The translations under genes were made by a program, and so were the position numbers. A DNA stretch of 64,000 nucleotides. It comes from Pseudolysobacter antarcticus (lineage in GTDB: Bacteria > Pseudomonadota > Gammaproteobacteria > Xanthomonadales > Rhodanobacteraceae). The notes below the pieces were generated by a model. The model was not told where the DNA came from, ran no database searches, and saw only the letters and a program-made list of their open reading frames with translations. Where the stretch lies: NCBI RefSeq assembly GCF_004168365.1, contig NZ_CP035704.1:62001-126000 (forward strand), given 5' to 3'. The stretch's first letter is position 1; each line of letters begins with the position of its first letter. Below are positions 8,221-17,997 of the stretch, in pieces.

Positions 8221-10824
8221 CTACAACGGCCCGAACAACTCGGCCAGATCTTCCTCGTCGAAACGCAGCGATTGTGTGCTGCCACCTTCGAGCACCGCGG
8301 TTGCCAGTTCGGCCTTGCGCGTCTGCAGCGCCATGATTTTTTCTTCGACCGTGCCGCTGCAAATCAATTTGTATACAAATACAGATTTATCCTGACCGAT
8401 GCGATGTGCACGATCCGATGCCTGCGCTTCCACCGCAGGGTTCCACCACGGATCGTAGTGAATTACGGTATCTGCCGCGGTCAGGTTCAAGCCGACGCCG
8501 CCGGCCTTCAGGCTGACGAGAAACACCGGCACCTCACCGCGCTGGAAACGTTCGACCAGCGGCGCGCGCGCCTTGGTCTGACCGGTCAGCATTAGGTAGT
8601 CGATCTTCCTCGCATCAAGCGCCGCGGCGATCAGATCCAGCATCTCGGTGAACTGTGAAAAAACCAGCACACGACGATCTTCGGCGACGAGTTGATCGAG
8701 TAGTTCCAGCAGCATGTCGAGCTTGGCCGATTCCTCGACACCACGCGCCGCATCGAGCTTGACCAGACGTGGATCGCAACACACTTGGCGCAACTTCAGC
8801 AGCGCATCGAGCACGACGATTCCGGATTGTCCGAGGCCACGGTGTTCGAGCGCTTCACGCACGCGATCGTGCTGTGCCAGACGCAAGGTTTCGTAGAGTT
8901 CGCGCTGACGATCTTCGAGTTCGACCAGACGCAGGATTTCGGTTTTCGGCGGTAGATCCTTGAGCACATCCTGCTTGCGCCGGCGCAACAGCAGCGGCGC
9001 GATGCGGCGATTCAACATCGCCTGCGTATCAGCATCGGCGTGTTTCTCGATCGGCGTGCGATAGGCACGCGTGAACTGGCGTTCGCTGCCGAGCAGGCCG
9101 GGCTCAACAGCATCGAATTGCGCCCAGAGTTCACCCAGATGATTCTCCAGCGGCGTGCCGGTCATCGCGATATGCCGCGTCGCTTTTATTTCGCGCACCA
9201 CTTTAGCGGTTTGCGTTTGCGCGTTTTTGATCATCTGCGCTTCGTCGAGCACGAGCAGGCCGAAAGCATGTTCGAGCAGCACGTCGCGATCGCGCACCAG
9301 CAACGGATACGTGGTGATGATCATGTCGTGCGTCGGGATCAACTTGAACTGCGATTCGCGCGCCGAGCCATGCAGCACCAGCACACGCAACTGCGGCGCA
9401 AAACGCGCGGCTTCGGCGCGCCAGTTGGCGACCAGGCTGGTCGGTGCGATCACCAGCGTCGGCAGCCGCGCCGAAATTTTTTGCGCCTGATATTGCGCCA
9501 GCACATGCGCCAGTACCTGCACGGTTTTGCCCAGGCCCATGTCGTCCGCCAGAATGCCGCCGAGGCCAGCCTTGGCGAGAAAACCGAGCCACGCCAAACC
9601 CTCTTGCTGATACGGTCGCAGCGTCGCGAGAAATCCCGCTGGCGCATCGGCGACATGATGATGTTCGCGCAGCTTGGCGATCTGCTCGCGCAAGGATTCG
9701 CCGCCGTGCCACGGCAAGCCGGTGCCGCGCGCGAGTTCATCGATCACCGAGGCCTGCGCGCGGTGCAGGCGCAGATGGCCATCGGCCATGCCGCTGGAAT
9801 TTTCCAGCCATTCCAGCAGCGGCGCGATGAGTGCGCGCACACGCTTCAGCGGCAGCGGCAGGCGACGCCGTTCGTCGAGCGGCGCCAGCCACATCGCATC
9901 GTCGGCTTCGTGCGCGGTGGGCTTGAGCGGGAATGATGGATCACTCAACGCGCGACGCAGGATCGGCAGCAGATCGATACGCTCACCATTGATCACGATG
10001 CCGAGGCTGACATCGAACCAGCGCGCCGCGCTGTCGTCGATTTCCGCGACCCATTTTTCCGCCGGTGGCAAAACTTCGATCGGGAAACTCGCATCGAATT
10101 CGACCTGGAAACCTTCGTTGGCGAGTCGCGGCAGCAATGGCAACCAATGATCAGGTGATGCGATTTCGCCGCGGCCGCGCTCAAGCACAAAATCGCCATC
10201 GCCAAGTTGCTCGGCACCTTCGCTCAGCAACGGCGCGAGCAATTGTGCATCGAGCAGGCTGAGTTCCTCGAAGCGCTCGTACACCGCCAGTTCGGCGGCG
10301 CGATTCGGCACTACCTCGATCTGTCGTCCGTCTGCGAGTTGACGCACTCGCGGCATTTCATCGGGCTGCATGCGGTGGCTGGCGTAATCGAAAAACAGAT
10401 GCGCGCAGCCGAGGATTTCATGCACCGTGCGGCCATGCCGTTCGCGTGCCGCATGCAGACTGCGCAGGCGCAAAACCGGGGTCGGTTGCACCTGCAAGAT
10501 TTCGACCGCCGCTGCTGGCGCAGGAGACAACGCGGTGCACGCGAGCAAGATTGCCGCGACGTGCTCGCAGCCGTGGCCGATCGGACACGTGCAGCTATTC
10601 ACGAGCGGCCCGTTTGGCTCGAACACATTCACGCTGCAACGATACGGCGCATTACCGTTTGCACGCACCACACCTTGCAAGCTGCCGCGCGCGGACTCCG
10701 GGTAACGCAGTTGCGACACGCGATGTTCGCGCACACACGCATCCGCGCGCGCCAGCGTCGCCGCATCGAATGCGGCACGCCAATCCACGTGCATCAGCAA
10801 TTGCAGAAAACTCGCCTGATCCAT
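8221..10824 (-). CDS. SNF2/Rad54-family helicase with N-terminal SWIM zinc finger
   Basis: 867 residues from the ATG at 10824; two in-frame TTG codons precede it. A SWIM finger is at residues 78-88 (CTCPIGHGCEH, Cys-x-Cys then Cys-x-His). The ATPase half begins around residue 415 with Walker A in DDMGLGKTVQ, motif II DEAQ (VLDEAQMIKN) and motif III TGTPLEN. The C-terminal helicase half has SLKAGGVGLNL and the arginine-finger motif SDRAHRIGQ. Bacterial SWIM-SNF2 proteins are ATP-dependent duplex DNA translocases. Their cellular role is poorly defined, with links to transcription and genome upkeep. It is the first gene of a probable two-gene unit with the NRDE gene. Confidence 0.92.
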   Translation of the reverse strand: MDQASFLQLLMHVDWRAAFDAATLARADACVREHRVSQLRYPESARGSLQGVVRANGNAPYRCSVNVFEPNGPLVNSCTCPIGHGCEHVAAILLACTALSPAPAAAVEILQVQPTPVLRLRSLHAARERHGRTVHEILGCAHLFFDYASHRMQPDEMPRVRQLADGRQIEVVPNRAAELAVYERFEELSLLDAQLLAPLLSEGAEQLGDGDFVLERGRGEIASPDHWLPLLPRLANEGFQVEFDASFPIEVLPPAEKWVAEIDDSAARWFDVSLGIVINGERIDLLPILRRALSDPSFPLKPTAHEADDAMWLAPLDERRRLPLPLKRVRALIAPLLEWLENSSGMADGHLRLHRAQASVIDELARGTGLPWHGGESLREQIAKLREHHHVADAPAGFLATLRPYQQEGLAWLGFLAKAGLGGILADDMGLGKTVQVLAHVLAQYQAQKISARLPTLVIAPTSLVANWRAEAARFAPQLRVLVLHGSARESQFKLIPTHDMIITTYPLLVRDRDVLLEHAFGLLVLDEAQMIKNAQTQTAKVVREIKATRHIAMTGTPLENHLGELWAQFDAVEPGLLGSERQFTRAYRTPIEKHADADTQAMLNRRIAPLLLRRRKQDVLKDLPPKTEILRLVELEDRQRELYETLRLAQHDRVREALEHRGLGQSGIVVLDALLKLRQVCCDPRLVKLDAARGVEESAKLDMLLELLDQLVAEDRRVLVFSQFTEMLDLIAAALDARKIDYLMLTGQTKARAPLVERFQRGEVPVFLVSLKAGGVGLNLTAADTVIHYDPWWNPAVEAQASDRAHRIGQDKSVFVYKLICSGTVEEKIMALQTRKAELATAVLEGGSTQSLRFDEEDLAELFGPL

Positions 10825-11076
10825 CAACAACAGAGCTCGATTACGGCGTTATCAAACTTCCTATCATACGCGCAGAAGTGGACGAACTTTTCGCATCGCG
10901 GCGATAAAAGATCGATTTGTGCGCGATTGCGCGAAAGCGGTGAGCGGATTGACTGCGGGCTTTCCCGACTTGCCGCATCGGAGTAGCGTTTGTCGTGATG
11001 GTTTATCCGGCACAAGCGTGGCCGGTCGCTATGATCTGCAGCATCTGACGCAGCACCTAACCGAAGGCTCGAGCCC

Positions 11077-11427
11077 ATGTGGTATTACATCGTCAAGGTG
11101 CTGATCTCGGTCATCGTGATCGTCGCGATCAGCGAGATTTCAAAACGCAGTTCGGGCGTGGCCGCGCTATTCGCCGCGCTGCCGCTGACATCGCTGCTGG
11201 CGTTTGTCTGGCTGCATGTCGACGGCGCCACATCAACGCAAATTGCCGAGCTTTCGGGCCAGATATTCTGGCTCGTGTTGCCGTCGCTGGTTTTGTTTTT
11301 GCTGCTGCCGGCATTGTTGCGGCATGGATTGGATTTCTGGATCAGCCTCGGACTTTCGGTCGCAGCGACGATAGCCTGCTATCTCGCTTTATTGCCGATC
11401 CTGCGTCGTTTCGGCGTGCAATTGTGA
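11077..11427 (+). CDS. DUF3147 family small membrane protein
   Basis: 116 residues with four predicted membrane segments: about 4-20, 28-46, 62-81 and 86-106. The N-terminus MWYYIVKVLISVIVIVAISE and the following EISKRSS...LFAALPLTSLLAF are typical of DUF3147. No enzymatic motif is visible. It probably sits in the inner membrane, with unknown function. It is convergent with the large oxidoreductase gene, and the terminator at 11490-11525 separates them. Confidence 0.8.
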   Translation: MWYYIVKVLISVIVIVAISEISKRSSGVAALFAALPLTSLLAFVWLHVDGATSTQIAELSGQIFWLVLPSLVLFLLLPALLRHGLDFWISLGLSVAATIACYLALLPILRRFGVQL

Positions 11428-11489
11428 TCCACCAAACGTTGTCGAGTGGTGACGCCATCATGCGCAATGTTTCGGCGCTTTCGAGGAAA

Positions 11490-11525
11490 TAAAATCGCAG
11501 AGCTGACTCCAAAGTCAGCTCTGCG
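11490..11525 (-). terminator. Rho-independent terminator of the indolepyruvate oxidoreductase gene
   Basis: A perfect 13-bp stem (11496-11508 with 11513-11525, loop CCAA) is followed on the minus strand by ATTTTATTTCC. It sits 12 bases after the minus-strand stop codon and could also stop plus-strand reads from the DUF3147 gene. Confidence 0.85.
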
Positions 11526-11537
11526 TGCAGGCAAAAA

Positions 11538-14500
11538 CTACGCCGCCGACTTTGCTGTCAGCACCGGCAACCGCCACGTCCCGAGCAACTGATTCCAGCT
11601 GGCCTTGGCTTTCACTTCATGTGCTTCCTTGACATGACCGTAGCCGCGGATGTTTTCCGGCACGCTGGCGATCTGCACGGCGAGGGCGTGGTTGTCGTGA
11701 TTCAGGCCGTTGCAGAGTTCGATCATCGCGGCGCGATAGTCGACGATCCACTGCCGCTCGGAACGACGCTCGGCCGATTTGCCAAAGATGTCGAACGTGC
11801 CGCCGCGCAGGCCCTTGAGCTTGGCCAGCAGCTTGAACGCACTCATCATCCACGGCCCCATTTCGCGCTTGATCAGCTCGCCCTTGTCGTTGCGGCGCGA
11901 CCATAGCGGCGGCGCAAGGTGGAAATGCACCTTGTAGTCGCCGTCGAACGTATCCTGGATGCGCTTGAGGAATTCGCCGTTGGTGTACAGGCGCGCGACT
12001 TCGTATTCGTCCTTGTATGCCATGAGCTTGAACGCGTAACGTGCCACGGCCTCGGAGAGTTCGCTCTTGCCGGCGGCTTGCTGTTTTTCGGCGCTGCGTA
12101 CCTGATCGACGAGCGTCTTGTAGAGCTCGGCGTAGGAGGAGTCCTGGTAGTCGGTGAGGAAACGCATGCGACGTGTGATCTGCTCGTCCAACGATTCACT
12201 CAGATGCAGATCGTTGATTGCGGTGGACTCGTTTGAACGCTCCGCAACTGGTGCCGGCGGATGCGCCGCCGCCTGTACTGCCGCGATATCGTGCGCCGCG
12301 AGACGGCCCCATTGAAACGCCGTCTTGTTCATTTCAATCGCGGCGCCGTTGAGTTCGACCGCACGCATCAGCGCCTCGAAACTCACCGGCACCTTGCCCT
12401 GCTGCCACGCATAACCGAGCATGAAAAGATTGCTCGCGATCGAGTCGCCCATCAGTGCGACGGCGAGATCGGTGGCATCGACCAGATCGGGATTCTTGCC
12501 GCCAAGCGCGAGCTTGACCGCTTCAACGATTTCCTTCGCCGGGAACTGCATGTCGGCATTGCGCGTAAATGTGCCGGGCATTGCTTCATAGGTGTTGAGC
12601 ACGACATGCGCGCGTTCGGCGCGGATTTTCGACAACGCCCAATAATCGTTGACCACGACCATGTCGCAACCGATCACGAGATCGGCTTCGCCCGCGGCGA
12701 TACGCACGGCGTGGATATCTTCGGGCGTCGGCGCAATACGAATATGGCACGTTACCGCGCCGCCTTTTTGCGCAAGGCCGGTCTGGTCGAGCACAGTCGC
12801 GCCCTTGCCTTCGAGATGCGCGCCCATGCCGAGCAGTGCGCCGATCGTGACGACGCCGGTGCCGCCGATGCCGGTGACGAGGATATTCCACGGCTGCGTT
12901 AGGCTCGGCAAGGTCGGCATCGGCAGACTGTCGAAGCCGGTTTTCGCGCCCGATCCCTTGCGCTTTTTCAGCGCGCCGCCGTGCACTGTGACGAAGCTCG
13001 GGCAGAAGCCGTTGACGCAGGAATAATCTTTATTGCAATTCGATTGATCGATGCTGCGCTTGCGGCCGAATTCGGTTTCGAGCGGCAATACCGACACGCA
13101 ATTCGACTTCACGCCGCAATCGCCGCAGCCTTCACAGACCATCGAGTTGATCATCACGCGCTTGGCCGGATCGGGCATCTTGCCGCGCTTGCGACGGCGA
13201 CGTTTTTCCGCGGCGCAAGTCTGGTCGAAAATCAGCACGCTGGTGCCGGTGGTTTCGCTGAGGCGGCGCTGCACGCTGTCGAGATGTTCGCGCGCGTGGA
13301 ACTCCACGCCCTCGGGGAAAATTTCCGGCTTCGACCATTTCTCGATGTCATCCGACATCACCACGATTGTCTTCACGCCCTCGGCGCGTACTTGGTGCGC
13401 GATGTCCGGCACGGTCAAGGTGCCGTCGACCGGTTGGCCGCCGGTCATCGCGACTGCATCGTTGTAGAGAATCTTGAACGTGATGTTGACGCCGGCTGAT
13501 AACGTCTGCCGAATGCCGAGTGAACCCGAATGGAAATACGTGCCGTCGCCGAGGTTCTGGAACACATGCTTGGTTTCGGTGAATGGCGCCTGGCCGCACC
13601 ACGTCGAGCCTTCGCCGCCCATCTGCGTGAAGGTGTCGGTGCGCCGATCCATCCACGTCACCATGTAGTGACAGCCGATGCCGCCGAGCGCGCGCGTGCC
13701 TTCCGGCACCACGGTCGAGCTGTTGTGCGGGCAGCCGGAACAATAATGCGCGGCGCGCGGAAAGTTCGGTCGCGGCAACGCCAGTTCGGCTTCTTTCGCG
13801 TGCATGAACGCGAGGCGTTCTTTGATGCGGTCCGAGGTGAAAAACCGCGCGAGGCGATTCGCGATCACGCCCGCAATCGTGGCCGGCGTGAGTTCGCCGG
13901 TGGATGGCAGAATCCAGTTTTCGGCTTCGTCGTACTTGCCGACCACCGATGGCCGCGTCGGCCAGTTGTACATGTATTCCTTGATCTGCGCCTCGATGAA
14001 CGAGCGTTTTTCCTCGACCACGATGATGTCTTCGAGGCCGTTGGCAAACTCACGGATGCCTTCGGGCTCGAGTGGCCAGGTCATGCCGACCTTGTACACA
14101 CGGATGCCGATATCGGCGCAGGCGCGGCGATCGATGCCGAGATACTCGAGCGCTTCGAGTACGTCGAGATAACTCTTGCCGGTGGTGACGATGCCGAGAC
14201 GTGCGCGCGGCGAATCGAACATCACGCGATCGATCTTGTTGATACGCGCGAACGCAATCGCGGCGTGCATCGCGTACTGGTGCAGACGCATTTCCTGGTT
14301 CAGCGGCGGATCGGGCCAGCGGATGCTGAGGCCGCCGATCGGCATGACAAAATCTTCCGGCAGCAGAATATCGAGCTGATGCGGGTTGACGTTGACGCTG
14401 GCCGAGGATTCCACCGTTTCGGCAATCGTCTTGAAGCCGACCCAGCGCCCGGTGAAGCGGCTCATCGCCCAGCCGAGCAGGCCCATGTCGAGGATGTCCT

Positions 14501-15047
14501 GCACGCCGGCCGGATTCAAAATCGGCATCATCGCCGAGACAAATTCCTGCTCCGAACCGTGCGGCAATGTCGACGAGCGGCACGCATGATCGTCACCCGC
14601 GAGCGCGAGCACACCGCCGAGTTTCGAAGTGCCCGCGGCGTTGCCGTGCTTGAACACGTCACCGCTGCGATCCACGCCCGGACCCTTGCCGTACCACATT
14701 GCAAACACGCCGTCGTACTTCGCGCCCGGGAACAGATTGGCCTGCTGCGAACCCCACACCATGGTCGCTGCGAGGTCTTCGTTGAGGCCGGATTTGAACT
14801 CGATGTTGGACGCTTTGAGATGTTTGCCGGCGCGCCACAATTCCAGATCCAGGCCACCGAGCGGTGAGCCGCGATAACCGGAAATAAATCCGGCGGTGTT
14901 GAGATTGGCAGCGCGGTCGCGCATCTGTTGCATCAACGGCAAACGCACCAGCGCTTGCACGCCGGAGAGATAAATGCGGCCTTGTGCGCGCGTGAATTTG
15001 TCGTCGAGGGTGTAGTCGAAATCGATTTGCGGGGCGGGCACGGACAT
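11538..15047 (-). CDS. Fused indolepyruvate ferredoxin oxidoreductase family protein
   Basis: 1169 residues, with the three functional parts of a 2-oxoacid:ferredoxin oxidoreductase in one chain. The N-terminal part (to about 400) is the pyrimidine-binding/transketolase-like domain. The thiamine-diphosphate domain follows, with GGIGCHYM, TQMGGEGSTW and the metal-binding ILYNDAVAMTGG. A cysteine cluster (VCEGCGDCGVKSNC) marks a 4Fe-4S site near residue 640. The gamma domain starts with ITGIGGTGVV-like sequence near 725. The C-terminus matches the DUF6537 extension. Such enzymes oxidatively decarboxylate aryl- or branched-chain 2-oxoacids to acyl-CoA. The exact substrate cannot be read from sequence. 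It is monocistronic, ended by a strong terminator. Confidence 0.92.
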   Translation of the reverse strand: MSVPAPQIDFDYTLDDKFTRAQGRIYLSGVQALVRLPLMQQMRDRAANLNTAGFISGYRGSPLGGLDLELWRAGKHLKASNIEFKSGLNEDLAATMVWGSQQANLFPGAKYDGVFAMWYGKGPGVDRSGDVFKHGNAAGTSKLGGVLALAGDDHACRSSTLPHGSEQEFVSAMMPILNPAGVQDILDMGLLGWAMSRFTGRWVGFKTIAETVESSASVNVNPHQLDILLPEDFVMPIGGLSIRWPDPPLNQEMRLHQYAMHAAIAFARINKIDRVMFDSPRARLGIVTTGKSYLDVLEALEYLGIDRRACADIGIRVYKVGMTWPLEPEGIREFANGLEDIIVVEEKRSFIEAQIKEYMYNWPTRPSVVGKYDEAENWILPSTGELTPATIAGVIANRLARFFTSDRIKERLAFMHAKEAELALPRPNFPRAAHYCSGCPHNSSTVVPEGTRALGGIGCHYMVTWMDRRTDTFTQMGGEGSTWCGQAPFTETKHVFQNLGDGTYFHSGSLGIRQTLSAGVNITFKILYNDAVAMTGGQPVDGTLTVPDIAHQVRAEGVKTIVVMSDDIEKWSKPEIFPEGVEFHAREHLDSVQRRLSETTGTSVLIFDQTCAAEKRRRRKRGKMPDPAKRVMINSMVCEGCGDCGVKSNCVSVLPLETEFGRKRSIDQSNCNKDYSCVNGFCPSFVTVHGGALKKRKGSGAKTGFDSLPMPTLPSLTQPWNILVTGIGGTGVVTIGALLGMGAHLEGKGATVLDQTGLAQKGGAVTCHIRIAPTPEDIHAVRIAAGEADLVIGCDMVVVNDYWALSKIRAERAHVVLNTYEAMPGTFTRNADMQFPAKEIVEAVKLALGGKNPDLVDATDLAVALMGDSIASNLFMLGYAWQQGKVPVSFEALMRAVELNGAAIEMNKTAFQWGRLAAHDIAAVQAAAHPPAPVAERSNESTAINDLHLSESLDEQITRRMRFLTDYQDSSYAELYKTLVDQVRSAEKQQAAGKSELSEAVARYAFKLMAYKDEYEVARLYTNGEFLKRIQDTFDGDYKVHFHLAPPLWSRRNDKGELIKREMGPWMMSAFKLLAKLKGLRGGTFDIFGKSAERRSERQWIVDYRAAMIELCNGLNHDNHALAVQIASVPENIRGYGHVKEAHEVKAKASWNQLLGTWRLPVLTAKSAA

Positions 15048-15152
15048 ACAGTCAATCCATCAGCTGGCGAAGTGCAGAATGCCAATTCTAACATTCGTGT
15101 CCAGCGTGTGATGAATTTAGTAGTTTGTCGCGGTGGTTGTGCTTGAAACAGA

Positions 15153-15191
15153 TCGGGCTGCAGCGACCGCAACAGGATCACTGCAGCCCGA
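15153..15191 (-). terminator. Hairpin downstream of the small secreted protein gene
   Basis: An 11-bp perfect inverted repeat (15153-15163 with 15181-15191) has a 17-base loop. On the minus strand it is followed by TCTGTTTC. It lies just past the stop codon at 15207. Confidence 0.6.
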
Positions 15192-15206
15192 AGCACAACG
15201 TTGTCG

Positions 15207-15674
15207 CTAGTGTTTTTCTGTTCCTGCCGTCGCGGCCGCTTTCTGGCCGTCGGGACTGACCGTCATCGTCGCCGCGTCACGTTCGGCGTTAGCGGCGACC
15301 GTAGCCTCTTCGCACTTCACGCTGAGCGTGGAGCCCCATGCCTGATAGGTCACGTTGGATGTGCTCGCGGCAACACGTGTGACATTGTCCGGGGTGCAGG
15401 TTTTGGTCTTGCCGGCCAAGGCATGAACCTCGACGCTGAACTTGTTGCCGTCGCCGACGCCGGAGAGCGACTGGCAGACCGTTTTGCCGATCGGGAACGA
15501 GCTGGACCAGTCGGTATGAAATGACCCCGAAACGACGCGCATCTCGGCCGCATAACCCGCGCCGACCAGCAGGCTGACACAGGCGTTGGCCTGGGCGGAG
15601 GCAACGTTGACGAGGGCGACACTGCTGATGAGCAGGGCGAGCAGAGCAAGCATGGAGCGACGAATATTACGCAT
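15207..15674 (-). CDS. Small secreted protein of unknown function
   Basis: 155 residues. A clear signal peptide covers about 1-27 (MRNIRRSMLALLALLISSVA..., cleavage after ASA). The mature part has four cysteines (in NACVSLL, KTVCQSL, TKTCTPD and VKCEEAT), which could form two disulfides in the periplasm or outside the cell. The last 30 residues are Ala/Thr-rich and probably disordered. I do not recognise a family. It stands alone, with a large empty region upstream and a hairpin downstream. Confidence 0.7.
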   Translation of the reverse strand: MRNIRRSMLALLALLISSVALVNVASAQANACVSLLVGAGYAAEMRVVSGSFHTDWSSSFPIGKTVCQSLSGVGDGNKFSVEVHALAGKTKTCTPDNVTRVAASTSNVTYQAWGSTLSVKCEEATVAANAERDAATMTVSPDGQKAAATAGTEKH

Positions 15675-16260
15675 GATTTATTTCCCCATAAGGCTGATAG
15701 CGCGTCACTTCGGATTCGACCATCGGGCAATGTGACGCGCTGAATTGATCGCCGGTTGGTGCCATTGCGGTGAAATCCATTCCGCTGCAGTCGCCGCGCA
15801 AAACTACGCTTTTGTGATGAGCGTACGGTCGCGAAAAATCGTTAGCCGTGCTACTGGGGATGGTTGACAGTTTGATCAGTGATGTTGCGATAGCGCATCG
15901 AAACTTTTGCGCGATGATCTCGTTTCGCGCGCTGAGTTTTTGTTGCGCTTTGCGGAGATCGCCGCATCGCTTATCGCTTGCGCAAACAAGAGATCAGGCA
16001 CGATCGCGGCGCTGGGTTGTGTACTGCGCATGCGTGTAGTGAAAAAAGATTTCCGCAATCTGCGGTGCATCTGCGGGAAGGATTTCGCGATCACCGCGAT
16101 AGCTGTGGGAATACGCGCGTGTTCATTCAGAACAAGCGCGCTATGCAGCCGTGCTGGAAATGTTTTTCCAGCACGGCTTAGTTTTTAGCCTGACTGCGTT
16201 TTGACCACGCCGTTGCGTGATGCAGTACGCCGCCAAATACGCACGGTCGTCTGAATTTTT
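15675..16260. other. 586-base intergenic region with an orphan plus-strand terminator
   Basis: It contains the promoter side of the small secreted protein gene (minus strand) and, at 16148-16186, a strong plus-strand terminator that no recognisable gene precedes. Short open frames in 15848-16190 have no convincing start, ribosome site or known motif, and two of them run into or through the terminator stem, so I do not call them genes. An untranslated RNA is possible. Confidence 0.5.
16148..16186 (+). terminator. Strong plus-strand terminator without an assigned gene
   Basis: A perfect 13-bp stem (16148-16160 with 16165-16177, loop TGTT) is followed by TTAGTTTTT on the plus strand. The minus strand lacks a T-run after the stem (TGCATAGCG), so the orientation is clear. 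Confidence 0.8.
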
Positions 16261-17607
16261 TCAGGGTCCGGTCGGGCCGGTCGCACCCGTGATACCAGTT
16301 ACGCCCGTTGCTCCTGTCGCCCCAGTAGCACCGGTAGCGCCCGTGACTCCCGATGCAACGTTCAGTGCAATCAGCATGAGTGAAGTATTGCTACCAGCGG
16401 GCAGAGTTGCGTTTCCCGGCGACGCCGATGTTGAGAGCTGCAACTGCAGAACATCATTGGCATTCAGCGAAAGTATGTCCTCGGCGGTAAGCGTGCCGGA
16501 TTGATTGCTATTGCTCGGAAAGCTGATGCTGCTGCTCGTACCGGGCTGAGTGACAGCGTTCACCGTCACGCGCGCGGATACGGTGCTGCTGCTGAGGTTA
16601 AATTGGACTAGGGGATTTGCAACATAACTCACGCGATAGATGCCAGCCTGCAGCACCGTGACCGCGCCAGTCGCGATATTCAATGTGGCGCCCGAGGTGT
16701 AGACGTTGTCTGGCAGCACGATGTTCCCAAAGCTGCCGAAAGGTGCGAGGGATTGTGTGGTATTGATCCGGTGCGCAACGAGCACCGGCAGATTCGGCCC
16801 GCTGCCGGTGGGGCCGGTAACGCCGGTTGTGCCCGTTGCACCGGTAGCGCCGATGTCGCCCGTAACACCGGTTATGCCAGCGATACCGCTCGAACCCGTT
16901 GCGCCGACCAGACCTTGTAATCCCGTTGCTCCCGTGGCGCCCGCAGCACCAGTCGAGCCGGTGCTGCCGATATTTCCAGTGACACCGATCAAACCCGTTG
17001 CACCGGTTACGCCAGTTGCTCCCGCAGAACCGGTTGAACCCACCGCGCCGGTTATTCCTGTGCTCCCGGTATTTCCGGCAGTACCAATCAAACCGGTTGC
17101 ACCCGTCACGCCAGTGGCTCCCGCTGAACCAGTCGACCCCGTTGCGCCAGTCGGCCCGACACTGCCGCTGCCGCCCGCGCCGGTGGCGCCGGCAACACCC
17201 GTCGCACCAGTAGCTCCGTTGGAACCGGTGGGCCCGACTAGGCCGATACCCGTGGCGCCGATCGGCCCGGTAGTGCCGGCAGCGCCAGTCGCACCTGCGA
17301 CACCGGTCGAACCCGCGGGGCCGGTTGGGCCGATCGCGCCATTACCGGTTCCCGCCGCACAGGGGCCGAGCAAGCCGGTGGTCGTATCGAAACACACAAG
17401 CGCGCCTTGCTGCAGCGCTGCGCCGAGTCCCGGCAGTAGCAGATTACCGTTGGCATCGATCTTGAAGCGGATCGCATTGCCGCTGCTGTCCTTCACCACA
17501 AAACCGCCGCCGCTCGGCGGAGTCACGCTGACATCCTGGGCGTGAACAACGTTACCGAACGTCAGCGCAATGGCCAGCGAGAGGGAGGACAGGCGAAGGT
17601 TTTTCAT
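16261..17607 (-). CDS. Secreted collagen-like protein with C1q/BclA-type head and second collagen tail
   Basis: 448 residues from the ATG at 17607 ([10 protein letters not shown]). The signal peptide ends near 23 (VVHA). A short globular segment (about 25-90) has [16 protein letters not shown] and a CFDTTTG strand. Residues 92-270 are uninterrupted Gly-x-y triplets dominated by G-A-T, G-S-T and G-P-T, with a partial 33-residue internal duplication around [12 protein letters not shown]. Residues 271-419 form a beta-rich head ([35 protein letters not shown]) resembling the jelly-roll C-terminal domain of BclA/C1q-like proteins. Unusually, residues 420-448 return to Gly-x-y triplets up to the stop codon. 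Probably a surface filament or adhesin; the low proline content implies Thr-based stabilisation as in BclA. Confidence 0.85.
   Translation of the reverse strand: MKNLRLSSLSLAIALTFGNVVHAQDVSVTPPSGGGFVVKDSSGNAIRFKIDANGNLLLPGLGAALQQGALVCFDTTTGLLGPCAAGTGNGAIGPTGPAGSTGVAGATGAAGTTGPIGATGIGLVGPTGSNGATGATGVAGATGAGGSGSVGPTGATGSTGSAGATGVTGATGLIGTAGNTGSTGITGAVGSTGSAGATGVTGATGLIGVTGNIGSTGSTGAAGATGATGLQGLVGATGSSGIAGITGVTGDIGATGATGTTGVTGPTGSGPNLPVLVAHRINTTQSLAPFGSFGNIVLPDNVYTSGATLNIATGAVTVLQAGIYRVSYVANPLVQFNLSSSTVSARVTVNAVTQPGTSSSISFPSNSNQSGTLTAEDILSLNANDVLQLQLSTSASPGNATLPAGSNTSLMLIALNVASGVTGATGATGATGATGVTGITGATGPTGP
16264..17334 (-). repeat. Collagen triplet-coding repeats
   Basis: 9-base Gly-x-y codon repeats fill 16798-17334 (residues 92-270) and 16264-16350 (residues 420-448), separated by unique sequence for the jelly-roll head. 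About 99-base imperfect units occur near 16990-17150. Confidence 0.8.
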
Positions 17608-17997
17608 GACGCAATTCCTCGGTGGAACCAGCAACGGAAATGATGAAAATCAGCGGGTGTCGGAGCGATCAAATCGCGCAACCAGCACACGTGAAAAAGT
17701 TACACCGAATGAGATTATTTTTTAGCCGCCGATAACATGCATGCGCATGAAAGCGGCACGCAAAAAATCCGCAGCATGGCCGAAGCGAGCCGAGACGATG
17801 GTGTTTGCATAGTTCCCAGCCCCCTGAGTTTGCGTCGATAGCGCGCGACCGATAGTGCGGGCGAGTCAATGGCGACGCCGTGATTGTGCAGCATCCCCCC
17901 TCGCATCGCACTACCCAATCGGCGAATTTACAAAAACGCAGTTTTGCGTAATACCACGCAGCGGCGTGGCATGATGCGCGACAAAGGAGATCACGCC
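17608..17997. other. Divergent promoter region, collagen-like gene and hydroxylase gene
   Basis: 390 bases without a gene. It contains the minus-strand motif GGTGTAACTTTTTC (17706-17693), nearly matched upstream of the giant DUF11 gene. A small 6-bp hairpin, CCACGC-AGCG-GCGTGG, lies at 17954-17969, just before the hydroxylase ribosome site AAAGGAG (17983-17989). No sigma-70 promoter could be assigned with confidence. Confidence 0.5.

Noticed and set aside
13530-14867. 445-codon plus-strand frame
   Set aside because: Antisense shadow of the indolepyruvate oxidoreductase, with His/Arg/Ala-rich composition and no known motif.
15876-16188. Small proteins in the region before the collagen-like gene
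   Set aside because: Short frames on both strands have no ribosome site or recognisable motif, and two of the plus-strand frames run into or through the 16148-16186 terminator.
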